Shown here piece by piece: positions 9,118 to 16,243 of a stretch of DNA of 26,975 bases. Position numbers and translations under genes: made by a program. Every line of letters begins with the position of its first letter. The first letter of the stretch is position 1. The stretch is from Actinomycetota bacterium (lineage in GTDB: Bacteria; Actinomycetota; Actinomycetes; S36-B12), in the NCBI GenBank assembly GCA_010029945.1, contig RGQW01000004.1, forward strand, positions 1 through 26,975. The letters run 5' to 3'. The notes under the pieces are model-generated. The model had not been told where the DNA came from, made no database searches, and worked only from the letters and a program-made list of their open reading frames with translations.

Positions 9118-9159
9118 CTTCTTTCCCTTTCCCTTTTTCGTGTCGTCTGCGCTCCGCCG

Positions 9160-9810
9160 CTACAGGGCGAGGCGCATCTCCGCTTCGAATCCCTCGATGT
9201 GCTTGCTCATCACCGTGGCCGCGCGCTCGGCATCGCCGTCTCTGATCGCCTGGAGGATCTCGCGATGCTCGAGTACGGCTTGGTGCAGATGGGTGACCTT
9301 CGTGAGCCCGAGAAACCAAATGCGCAGCGCGTGCGTGTAGTAACTGTCGAGATCGTGCGCCAGGTACGAGTTGTGGCTGGCGCGGTAGACCACATGGTGG
9401 ATGCGCTCGTCGAGTTCCATCAACGCTGCACGATGCTCCTCGAGGCCACCTGATTCGAATGCCGCCAGATTCCCCAGGAGATCATCAATTTCGGCAAGGT
9501 CATCCTCGTCGCGGCGAGTCGCCGCCAACCTCGCCGCGAACGGCTCGAGTTGTTCTCGCACTTCACTTATCGACCGCAGATCTCGAGGATCCACTCCCGC
9601 GACGAACATGCCGCGCCGCGGGTAGACGTCAATAAGGTGCTCGGCCGCCAACGCCCGAACCGCCTCGCGGACCGGCGTTCGCCCCACGCCCAATTGCTCG
9701 CACAATTCGGCCTCGCTGATGACCGCCCCGGGCTCCAGCTCGGCGGTGCAGATCATGCGTCGGACCCGCCGATACGCCTGGTCGGCGAGGGACTCCGTGG
9801 CCGTGGTCAT
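9160..9810 (-). CDS. GntR-family transcriptional regulator, FCD (FadR) subfamily
   Basis: A 216-residue regulator with an N-terminal winged helix-turn-helix (about residues 8-75; recognition segment VGRTPVREAVRAL at 42-54) and an all-helical C-terminal FCD ligand-binding domain (about 80-210). FCD-type GntR proteins usually sense small organic acids or amino acids and repress neighbouring catabolic genes. It separates the corrinoid half of the gene train from the flavoprotein/Etf/formate half, so it may control the second half, and itself. There is no ribosome site before the ATG, and a -10-like TATATC sits exactly where a leaderless transcript would need it. The gene ends 42 bases before the flavoprotein gene. 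Confidence 0.93.
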   Translation of the reverse strand: MTTATESLADQAYRRVRRMICTAELEPGAVISEAELCEQLGVGRTPVREAVRALAAEHLIDVYPRRGMFVAGVDPRDLRSISEVREQLEPFAARLAATRRDEDDLAEIDDLLGNLAAFESGGLEEHRAALMELDERIHHVVYRASHNSYLAHDLDSYYTHALRIWFLGLTKVTHLHQAVLEHREILQAIRDGDAERAATVMSKHIEGFEAEMRLAL

Positions 9811-9816
9811 TGCATA

Positions 9817-9845
9817 GATATATCAGTTATTGCAACTCTTGTACA
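9817..9845 (-). promoter_or_regulatory. Candidate leaderless promoter and operator of the GntR gene
   Basis: Reading the minus strand, TGTACA (9845-9840) and TATATC (9822-9817) are 17 bases apart, and the -10-like box ends six bases before the GntR ATG at 9810. That is the spacing expected when transcription starts on the start codon. The -10 lies in the palindrome GATATATC (9817-9824), flanked by TTGCA (9810-9814) and TGCAA (9831-9835) as a wider inverted repeat. This is a plausible autoregulatory operator. It overlaps the end of the DUF1638 gene. The -35 match is only 4 of 6, so this is a candidate. Confidence 0.4.
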
Positions 9846-10447
9846 CCAGTTTGGAAGAAAGAGTTCTGGCCGGCGGACTCCAGCATCTGCTCGACAGCGG
9901 CCGCCAGTCGCTCCCGACCGACCGGACGGATTTCCAGCGGCAAGCCCACTGCCTGCGCGGCCTCGTGCGCGAGCGCCGTGAGCTCGGCATCGTCCATCCG
10001 GGTGGCTAGCCAGACGACCCGGCGATAGTTCCCGAAGTAGTCGTCCCGAAGATCCGGGTGTCGGTCCAGGCCGAGTTCGACCATCACCGTCCGGTGGAAA
10101 CCCCGCACGAGGAAGTCGGTCACGAGGTAGGTCCCGGGTTCGGCCTGCATGATCTGCTCGATGCCGTCTGCACCCGCATACACGTCGTAGCAATGGGCGC
10201 CCGGCAGTCGCTGGACTCCCCGGCGCTCGCACACCTCGTCCAATGCCCCGTACGTCCCACAATCGGAGTACGCGATCAGCGTCGGCGGCTCGATCCGATC
10301 GAGCAACTCCTCGACCTGCCCAGCGATGCGCTCGGGGTGATTGTGCAGAAGCGGGGGCAGCGGATGGATGGACAAGCCCCATCCACGCTCACGATCGAGT
10401 TCGATGAGGTCGCTGGCCAACGCGCCACACGCGATGACGTTGACCAT
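9827..10447 (-). CDS. DUF1638 protein, associated with corrinoid methyltransferase gene clusters
   Basis: A 206-residue soluble protein that I recognise as DUF1638-like from its start VNVIACGAL, the block LIAYSDCGTYGALDEVC and the later GAHCYDVYAG. C7, C63, C73 and C86, with H85, are candidates for metal binding, but this is not shown. From general knowledge, DUF1638 genes often sit beside MttB-type methyltransferases and their corrinoid proteins. No biochemical function is established to my knowledge. Here it lies 14 bases after the corrinoid-reactivation gene, which fits a role in handling the corrinoid or methyl transfer. There is no signal peptide or membrane segment. Confidence 0.75.
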   Translation of the reverse strand: MVNVIACGALASDLIELDRERGWGLSIHPLPPLLHNHPERIAGQVEELLDRIEPPTLIAYSDCGTYGALDEVCERRGVQRLPGAHCYDVYAGADGIEQIMQAEPGTYLVTDFLVRGFHRTVMVELGLDRHPDLRDDYFGNYRRVVWLATRMDDAELTALAHEAAQAVGLPLEIRPVGRERLAAAVEQMLESAGQNSFFQTGVQELQ

Positions 10448-10461
10448 GATGCCTGTGCCCG

Positions 10462-12414
10462 TCAGGCACCGAACGCGAGTTCTTCAACGAACCGGTCGTT
10501 GAAGTCTTCGCGATCGGACAATTCCACGTAGCTGATGGCGTTGACCAGTGTGTGCGCACCGTTGCGTTCCGAGCCAGACAACACCACCATCTTGGCGCCC
10601 TCGCCGGCGACGTTGCCGGCGCTCACCACTCGAGGCGGCGAGATGTCCGGGACGAGCCCGATCCGGATGGCATTTCGTGGAGATAGGTAACTACCGAAGG
10701 AGCCGGCCAGTAACACCTGCTGAACATCCTTCTCTTCAATACCGAACTCCTCCAACAAGATGGCCCATCCGGTCGAAATGGCGGCCTTGGCGAACTGCAA
10801 CTCCCGAACATCACGCTGGGACAGATAGACACCCGTGCTCGCGATCGGATCTCCACTCAGAACGAAGACCCGCTCCTCACCGCGCATCACCAGCCGGTCA
10901 GACACGTGCGGGGCCAACTCCACGGCGCGTTCATCCGAAACGAAGCGACCCGACTGATCGATCAATCCCACGCGCACGAGTTCGGCGATGGCATCCACGA
11001 GCCCGGATCCGCAGATACCCGTGGCCTCGACGTCATCGATCACTTCCACCTGGACGCCCGAGTCGTCGATTCGAACAACTTCGATCGCTCCACCGGCGGC
11101 ACGCATGCCGCAGGCAATAGACGCGGCCTCGAACGCCGGACCCGCCGGTGCTGCTGTCGCCAGCAGTCGATCTCCGTTGCCGAGGATCATTTCGCAGTTG
11201 GTGCCGACGTCAATGAACAACCGAATGCGCTGATCGCGATCCATACCGCACGCCAAGGCACCAGCGACGATGTCACCACCCACGTAGGCCCCCAAGGCAG
11301 GGAACAAGCAGGCGCGCGCTCTGGCGTTGACCTTGATCCCGAGTTCGCTGGCCCTCACGTCCGGGTAATCCTCGGCCGCGAGAATGAACGGAGCGACACC
11401 GAGAGGTTCGGGGTCGATACCCAGAGCCACTTGAACCATCGTGGCGTTTCCGGCTACCGCTACCTGATACACCTCGTCTCGATGGACCCCACCTTCCGAA
11501 CAGACCTCGTGCGTGAGCTCATCGAGGGTCTCGTGGGCCAAGGCCTGAAGGGATTCCAACGCCGTCGGGTCCAACATGGTGGCGCTGATCCTGCTGATCA
11601 CATCGGCGCCATACCGCTGCTGTTTGTTGAGCATCGACGAGACGGCCAACGGCATTCCATTCGTCAAGTCCACCAGCGTTGCCACCACGCTGGTAGTTCC
11701 GAGGTCGTACGCGATCGCAAAAACGCGATCGCTGGTGTCTCCCGGTTCGACAGCAACCAGGATGTCGTCGACGACAACCACGGTCACCGCGAAGTCGGAC
11801 GATCGAAGAATCTTCGGCAGCCCCCGCAGTACCCACGGATCGGCATCGGATGCGATATCGGAGATGGCATCCATGACGCGACGAAGGTCCGGCCGCTGAT
11901 CGGCGAGGGTTGGCTCGGGTAGTTCCAGGAATCGCTTCAAGACCGTTGGCCGGTGGATGACCTGACGCCCGACACCCACGGTGGAGGCCTTCGGGCGGGT
12001 GGTCAGAGCAGGCACGTGCACCCGAAGATCGCTCCAGGCGGCGGCCTGACAGGCCAGTCGCCACCCCTGCTCCATCTCTTGCTCGGTGAACGCACGAGCG
12101 TCGACCCCGCCGGCAGGAACGTCACCTTCGAGGATCTGCACTCGACACTTGCGACACGTGCCGTGTCCTCCGCACGTGGAGTCGACGGCGATCGCATTCC
12201 AACTCGCGACATCGAAAACGTTCACGCCCACCGGAGCCCGCACTTGCTTTCCCGACGGTTCGAACACCACGGAAACCCGGGCCACTTCTTCAGCACCGGG
12301 ATCAGCCAGTACGGGAACTTCCGGACCGGGGTCCTCGATCAGGCTGGTCGTGTCCAACAACTGCTCGTCATCGGACGTGACTTCTGCTTGTTGCTCGGTG
12401 CGCTGATCGGTCAT
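10462..12414 (-). CDS. Corrinoid-activation protein (RACo-like, ASKHA domain with N-terminal [2Fe-2S] ferredoxin)
   Basis: A 650-residue protein. After a roughly 45-residue acidic leader comes a ferredoxin domain whose ligands are C81, C87 and C90 (CGGHGTCRKC) and C122. The C-terminal two thirds are an ASKHA ATPase fold with DLGTTSVVATLVDL, the RLFIDVGTNCEMIL block and a LLAGSFGSYLSP segment. Such proteins use ATP to reduce corrinoid proteins that have lapsed to the inactive Co(II) state, returning them to Co(I). The corrinoid protein four genes upstream is the obvious partner. I chose the ATG at 12414, which overlaps the methyltransferase stop as ATGA; the frame opens 18 codons further upstream, inside that gene. 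A dedicated electron donor is not certain (see the flavoprotein reductase at 19482). Confidence 0.9.
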   Translation of the reverse strand: MTDQRTEQQAEVTSDDEQLLDTTSLIEDPGPEVPVLADPGAEEVARVSVVFEPSGKQVRAPVGVNVFDVASWNAIAVDSTCGGHGTCRKCRVQILEGDVPAGGVDARAFTEQEMEQGWRLACQAAAWSDLRVHVPALTTRPKASTVGVGRQVIHRPTVLKRFLELPEPTLADQRPDLRRVMDAISDIASDADPWVLRGLPKILRSSDFAVTVVVVDDILVAVEPGDTSDRVFAIAYDLGTTSVVATLVDLTNGMPLAVSSMLNKQQRYGADVISRISATMLDPTALESLQALAHETLDELTHEVCSEGGVHRDEVYQVAVAGNATMVQVALGIDPEPLGVAPFILAAEDYPDVRASELGIKVNARARACLFPALGAYVGGDIVAGALACGMDRDQRIRLFIDVGTNCEMILGNGDRLLATAAPAGPAFEAASIACGMRAAGGAIEVVRIDDSGVQVEVIDDVEATGICGSGLVDAIAELVRVGLIDQSGRFVSDERAVELAPHVSDRLVMRGEERVFVLSGDPIASTGVYLSQRDVRELQFAKAAISTGWAILLEEFGIEEKDVQQVLLAGSFGSYLSPRNAIRIGLVPDISPPRVVSAGNVAGEGAKMVVLSGSERNGAHTLVNAISYVELSDREDFNDRFVEELAFGA

Positions 12415-13280
12415 GTCCCCTGGGCCGCTTCGCGTGCTCGGTGCGCGGATATCCATGCCATGCCCCACTCGTCGTTGCCGAGCATGAGGTCACCCGCTTT
12501 CACTGCCGTCACGATCGATGGAGTGCGCGCATCCATGATCGCGCTCGTTAATCCTGCACCCATGGCCATCGGAAGGAAGACCGAATTGAGGGTGTGTCGG
12601 TCGGGCATTCCGAAGGACACGTTCGAGGCACCTAGGGTCATATTGACGCCGATTCGGTCGGCGATCAGGTGAATCGTCTCGAGGGTTCGCACCACCATCT
12701 GTGAGTCCGCCCCGATGGGCATCGCGAGCGGGTCGATGACGATGTCCTCGATGGGTATTCCGTACGTGCCGGTGGCCTTCTCCACGATGTACTCGGTCAG
12801 CTCGAAACGCCGCTGCGGGTCCTCGGGAATCTCTTTGTCATCGTTCGGTAGTGCGATGACAGCAGCCCCGTACTGCTTGACCAGCGGGAGGATCATCTCC
12901 ATTCGCTCGTCTTCCGCCGTAACCGAGTTGACGAGTGCCTTGCCTTCGTAGGCCGCCAGACCCGCCTCGAGCGCCTCGACAATCGACGAGTCGATGCACA
13001 GGGGAACATCGGTCAGACGTTGAATCAACCGAACGGCCTCTGCCAACAGCGCCGCCTCGTCTACCAGCGGCGCCCCCATGTTCACGTCGAGCATCATCGC
13101 TCCGCCGGCGATCTGATCTGCTACGTCTTTCTCGACGGCCGAGAGGTCGCCGGCACGAAGTTGCTCCTGGAACGTCTTGCGGCCGGTGGGGTTGATGCGC
13201 TCACCGATGATGCAGAACGGCTGATCCGAACCGATGGTCAAGGTCTTGTCGGCTGAACTCACGGTGGTGTGCATGGTCAT
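12411..13280 (-). CDS. Methyltetrahydrofolate:corrinoid methyltransferase (MeTr/MtgA-like)
   Basis: A 289-residue pterin-binding TIM-barrel protein of the DHPS/MeTr family. Visible family positions are GERINPTGRK (residues 26-35), MLDVNMG with D65 and N67, CIDSS with D97, NSVT with N118, and LGASNVSFGMP with N220. It moves a methyl group between a corrinoid protein and N5 of tetrahydrofolate. In this operon the direction is probably methylcorrinoid to methyl-THF, as for MtgA of glycine-betaine demethylating anaerobes. It is much shorter than MetH and is not a methionine synthase module. ATG at 13280 is used; an ATG two codons later is equally possible. Its stop overlaps the corrinoid-activation gene. 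Confidence 0.92.
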   Translation of the reverse strand: MTMHTTVSSADKTLTIGSDQPFCIIGERINPTGRKTFQEQLRAGDLSAVEKDVADQIAGGAMMLDVNMGAPLVDEAALLAEAVRLIQRLTDVPLCIDSSIVEALEAGLAAYEGKALVNSVTAEDERMEMILPLVKQYGAAVIALPNDDKEIPEDPQRRFELTEYIVEKATGTYGIPIEDIVIDPLAMPIGADSQMVVRTLETIHLIADRIGVNMTLGASNVSFGMPDRHTLNSVFLPMAMGAGLTSAIMDARTPSIVTAVKAGDLMLGNDEWGMAWISAHRAREAAQGT

Positions 13281-13303
13281 CCAATCTGCGGTGATGAGGA
13301 GCT

Positions 13304-14272
13304 TTACGCCGTTTGTGTGTGTGTCGTGCTGGCGCGTGTCGTGCTGGCGTGCGTCGTAGCGCCCTCGGTCGAAAACGCCGGACCGAGGCGGAGATCGTGC
13401 ACAAGCCGGTGCACCGAGTCATCATGACGAAAATCGGTGATGTGAATGCCGGCGATGCCCGGGAGAGATAGCGCGTGGGCGGCTTGCTCGCGCGCGAGTT
13501 GGTACGACTCCTCGAGCGGATCCGCAGCCGATGCGATGCGATCGATGACGTCGCCGGGCACATGGATTCCCGGCACCGAGGACTCCATGAAACGCAAGGC
13601 CCCTGCGGACTTCGTCAAGATCACCGTGGGGAGGACCGCTGCATCTCGACAGACGCCGTTGTCACCACAGCCCTCGACGAAGGCTTCCAACTTTTCCGGC
13701 TCGTACCCGATCTGCAACTGCAGAAACCGCGCGCCGCTGTCCACTTTCATCCGCGCCCGCCGGACGCGCACGTGCGCCGGTGGAGCAAAGGGATTCTCGA
13801 CGGCTCCGATGAGAAGTTCTCGGTGGTGCTTCAAGGATCGACCAGAAAGGTAGGTTCCGTCGGACAGCGTGCGCATGATGGACACCAATTGCGGTCCGTC
13901 GATATCGAAGACGCGTCGGGCTTCCGGCTCATCACCGGCCGTGACATCGTCGCCGGTCAGCGCGCAAAAGCTTGTGACGCCGTGCATCTGAGCCCCGACC
14001 ACGTCCGCCTGAATCGCGAGTCGATTCTTGTCACGACACACGACCTGCATGATCGGCTCGAGTCCGAGTTGCTTCACCGCGATCGCCATGGACACGTTGC
14101 TGGCGTGGGCGTGGGCGGCGGGGTTATCCGTGATGTTGACCGCGTCGACGTACGGCTGGAACCGATCGACGGCTTCGGCCACCGTGTCGAGATCACCACC
14201 GTCCATCGACGGAAACTCCGCGGTCACGATCGGTCGTTCGCGGGAGGCCACCAATTCGTCGAAGGCACCCAC
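13304..14272 (-). CDS. metF: Methylenetetrahydrofolate reductase, MetF-type catalytic subunit
   Basis: A 322-residue MTHFR TIM-barrel protein. TAEFP with E19 matches the catalytic glutamate region, followed by VDAVNITDNPAAHAHASN and FLQLQIGYEPEKL. Beside the MetV partner it interconverts methyl-THF and methylene-THF. In a demethylation operon it would run in the methyl-oxidising direction (inference). The GTG at 14272 overlaps the MetV stop as TAGTG and has GGAAGGG just upstream; a GTG six codons earlier (14290) has a weaker site. The C-terminus is odd: its last 17 or so residues are a Thr/Ser/His-rich tail with a TT(H/R)AS repeat, caused by a 15-bp tandem duplication. Confidence 0.9.
   Translation of the reverse strand: MGAFDELVASRERPIVTAEFPSMDGGDLDTVAEAVDRFQPYVDAVNITDNPAAHAHASNVSMAIAVKQLGLEPIMQVVCRDKNRLAIQADVVGAQMHGVTSFCALTGDDVTAGDEPEARRVFDIDGPQLVSIMRTLSDGTYLSGRSLKHHRELLIGAVENPFAPPAHVRVRRARMKVDSGARFLQLQIGYEPEKLEAFVEGCGDNGVCRDAAVLPTVILTKSAGALRFMESSVPGIHVPGDVIDRIASAADPLEESYQLAREQAAHALSLPGIAGIHITDFRHDDSVHRLVHDLRLGPAFSTEGATTHASTTRASTTHTQTA
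13321..13350. repeat. 15-bp tandem repeat in the 3' end of metF
   Basis: Two adjacent copies of a 15-base unit, GTGTCGTGCTGGCGC (13321-13335) and the same ending in T (13336-13350), are followed by a degenerate third copy starting at 13351. On the minus strand they encode the pentapeptide repeat TTHAS-TTRAS-TTHTQ in the MetF tail. The unit length keeps the frame, so copy number can change without breaking the protein. Confidence 0.85.
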
Positions 14273-14646
14273 TATTCCGATCCCTTCCACCCCGAGGGCG
14301 TCTTGCGATCGGCTCCGCTCACCAGATTCATCCAGGACGAGTCACCGGCGAGGGAGTTGTTCACCGGAGCCCGCAGGTGCCCGATCTCGTCGCGCCACGA
14401 CTGTGGGAGCAGTGGCAGGTTCTCGGCTCGATGGTTCGCCTTCACCCATACGCACTGCATCTCTGGCTTGACCTCGCAGGCGCCGTCGACGGCCACCCCG
14501 CCGCACGGGCCATTACGCAGGGTCTTCGGACACGTCATCGGACAGGTCATTCCCGTTTCGTGCAGCACACATTGACCGCACATTTGGCAATCCCATACCG
14601 GACCTTTGACCGCGTGCTCCACGATCGGCAGCAGCGAACGCAACAT
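14272..14646 (-). CDS. metV: MetV-like cysteine-rich partner of methylenetetrahydrofolate reductase
   Basis: A 124-residue protein matching the MTHFR C-terminal (MetV) family. It has eight cysteines in the first 65 residues (C20, C23, C26, C35, C39, C48, C57, C65), in the order CQMCGQC, TCPMTCP, GPCGG, GAC, MQC. This spacing would suit Fe-S clusters or a zinc site. MetV pairs with MetF in acetogens and others and takes part in electron transfer to or from the flavin. It lies two bases after the corrinoid-protein stop and shares its last base with the preferred MetF start, so the two subunits are made together. The C-terminal 50 residues show no recognisable motif. Confidence 0.88.
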   Translation of the reverse strand: MLRSLLPIVEHAVKGPVWDCQMCGQCVLHETGMTCPMTCPKTLRNGPCGGVAVDGACEVKPEMQCVWVKANHRAENLPLLPQSWRDEIGHLRAPVNNSLAGDSSWMNLVSGADRKTPSGWKGSE

Positions 14647-14648
14647 GA

Positions 14649-15305
14649 TCAGGCGCCCGTTCGCACCGCGAGAAGTTCCTTGGCGCGTCGAACAGCGGTC
14701 GCGGCATCGGCCGCGTAGCCATCGGCACCGGAGACATCGGCGTATTCCTGCGTCACCGGGGCACCGCCAACCATGATGATGATGTCGTCACGCAACCCGG
14801 CCTTCTCGATGGCGTTGATGTTGACCTTGAACATCGGCATGGTGGTGGTGAGGAAGGCGGACATTCCCACGATGTCTGGCTTGTGTTCGTCGATTGCCTC
14901 GACGAACTTCTCCGGTGGCACTTGAACACCGATGTCGATCACGTGGAAACCCGCACCCTCGAGCATGATGTTCACGAGGTTCTTCCCGATGTCGTGCACA
15001 TCGCCCTTCACCGTTCCCATCAGGAAGGTGCCCACGCTTTCCGCCCCTGTTTGAGCCAGCAGCGGGCGAAGTACTTCCAGCGCACCACTCATCGCCTTAC
15101 CGGAAATCAGCATCTCCGGCACGAAGAAGTCACCTCGCTCGAAGCGTGCTCCCACCTCCTCCAGGGCGGGGATGAGGGCGTCGAAGAGCAGAGAGTTTGG
15201 CGTCATGCCCAGTTCGAGACCGGTGTTGGTGTGCTCGAGGACGGCCGGTGCGTTCCCGACCATTGTTTCCTCGTATAAGGCCTTCAACACATCATCCGGA
15301 GTCAT
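14649..15305 (-). CDS. Corrinoid (cobalamin-binding) protein of a methyltransferase system (MttC/MtgC-like)
   Basis: A 218-residue protein with the two standard parts. The N-terminal helical cap (about 1-85) contains RGDFFVPEMLISGKAM. The Rossmann B12-binding domain has the cobalt-ligand motif KGDVHDIGKN, with D102, H104 and G107 (DxHxxG). It carries the methyl group between the MttB-type methyltransferase and the methyl-THF methyltransferase. The later GMSAFLTTTMPMF and MVGGAPVTQEYADVSGADGYAADA segments are typical of this family. The ATG at 15305 overlaps the IclR stop as ATGA; the frame continues upstream only as a shadow of the IclR gene. Confidence 0.95.
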   Translation of the reverse strand: MTPDDVLKALYEETMVGNAPAVLEHTNTGLELGMTPNSLLFDALIPALEEVGARFERGDFFVPEMLISGKAMSGALEVLRPLLAQTGAESVGTFLMGTVKGDVHDIGKNLVNIMLEGAGFHVIDIGVQVPPEKFVEAIDEHKPDIVGMSAFLTTTMPMFKVNINAIEKAGLRDDIIIMVGGAPVTQEYADVSGADGYAADAATAVRRAKELLAVRTGA

Positions 15306-16084
15306 GCGGCACCAACCCTTCTTTCGACAAAGTCTGGACCGGGCGTAAAGCCGATAGCGGTCGACGCACCCATCGCGGCATCTACTAGTTGATCCGCGAA
15401 GGCCTTGATGATTTCTCTGGTCATGCGCAGTGTCGGACCGGAAATCGACATGGCCGCGAGGACGCTTCCGTCTGCCGCGAAGACGGGCGCGGCTATCGCA
15501 ATCAGCCCCGGTTCGAGTTCGGAGTCCGCAAGAGCCCACCCCCGCTGCCGCACGCGATCGAGATCTTCTGCCAGTTCCTGGCGAGAGGTGATCGTCCGAG
15601 AGCTGACCTTCGGTAGGCGACCCGGTGGCAATTCCGCGCCATGCGCCAGGAAGACCTTCCCTAATGCCGACGCGTGCAGTGGGATGCGTTGATCTCCCCA
15701 GTTGATTCCGCCGATGAGGTACGTGCACTCCAGCTGACTGATCTGTTCGACTTCTTGACCGTCGAGTACCGCGAGGTTGATTTTTTCACCAGTGGCATCG
15801 CTCAACTCGGCCATGAACGGGCGACAAGCCTCAATCAACTCATCCGTTGGGCGGCGTGAATGCGCGAAACGGGTCAACGCGCCCCCGGGTCGAAGAGCGC
15901 CATTCTCATCCTTGGCCACGAGATCGTGCCGTTCCAGGCTGGACAGCAAACGCGACAGGGTGCTCTTGGCTAGCTCGCTCGATTCCTGCAGCTCACCGAA
16001 GGTCAGGGGGTGGTCGGCCTCCATCACCGCCAACAGGAGTCCCGCCGCACGATCGACAGCTTGGGTTCCCGACACCGACGACAC
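15302..16084 (-). CDS. IclR-family transcriptional regulator of the methyl-catabolism operon
   Basis: A 260-residue IclR protein: winged helix-turn-helix at about residues 8-70 (TFGELQESSELAKSTLSRLLSSLE at 28-51) and a GAF-like effector domain to about 250, including GLIAIAAPVFAADGSVLAAMSISGP. IclR regulators sense small carbon metabolites, and the effector here may be a methylated amine or a product (inference). I used the GTG at 16084 because GGGAG lies four bases upstream; GTG at 16075 is a possible alternative. The frame stays open to 16681, but that part is only the antisense of the divergent methyltransferase gene. It is the first gene of the minus-strand train, behind a clear promoter and a perfect inverted repeat. 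Confidence 0.93.
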   Translation of the reverse strand: MSSVSGTQAVDRAAGLLLAVMEADHPLTFGELQESSELAKSTLSRLLSSLERHDLVAKDENGALRPGGALTRFAHSRRPTDELIEACRPFMAELSDATGEKINLAVLDGQEVEQISQLECTYLIGGINWGDQRIPLHASALGKVFLAHGAELPPGRLPKVSSRTITSRQELAEDLDRVRQRGWALADSELEPGLIAIAAPVFAADGSVLAAMSISGPTLRMTREIIKAFADQLVDAAMGASTAIGFTPGPDFVERRVGAA

Positions 16085-16142
16085 AACTCTCCCGATTCCG
16101 GAAAGCCACTCGGGGCGAGGGCCTTCCTTTTGCGCCCATATT

Positions 16143-16160
16143 GTGGAACGCTTGTTCCAC
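16143..16160. promoter_or_regulatory. Candidate IclR operator, perfect inverted repeat
   Basis: GTGGAACGCTTGTTCCAC: 7-base arms GTGGAAC and GTTCCAC around GCTT. It covers the predicted transcription start of the minus-strand IclR promoter (+1 near 16160) and lies 59 bases upstream of the IclR start codon. It resembles the TGGAA...TTCCA form of known IclR boxes. Binding by the adjacent regulator is an inference. Confidence 0.65.
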
Positions 16161-16166
16161 GTTGCG

Positions 16167-16195
16167 AGTGTAGGAAGCACCCGCACCTCCGTCAA
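16167..16195 (-). promoter_or_regulatory. Promoter of the IclR gene and minus-strand operon
   Basis: On the minus strand, -35 TTGACG (16195-16190) and -10 TACACT (16172-16167) are separated by 17 bases, a near-consensus sigma-70/SigA promoter. It predicts a start near 16160, on the edge of the inverted repeat, giving a leader of about 76 nt before the GTG. No comparable plus-strand promoter is clear for the divergent methyltransferase. Confidence 0.6.
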
Positions 16196-16229
16196 GGGTG
16201 TGCGGATCGACGAGTGTGATCGACGAGGA

Positions 16230-16243
16230 GAACCATGTTCCAC
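16230..16243. promoter_or_regulatory. Possible second IclR half-site overlapping the methyltransferase start codon
   Basis: GTTCCAC at 16237-16243 is identical to one operator arm, and GAAC at 16230-16233 gives a degraded opposite arm with a 3-base spacer. It spans the ATG at 16235. The identical arms are 83 bases apart, close to eight helical turns. It may equally be chance from the codons for Phe-His. Confidence 0.25.

Noticed and set aside
15306..15728. Extension of the corrinoid-protein frame to 359 residues
   Set aside because: The extra part is the IclR gene in another frame; the ATG at 15305 begins the standard cap domain.
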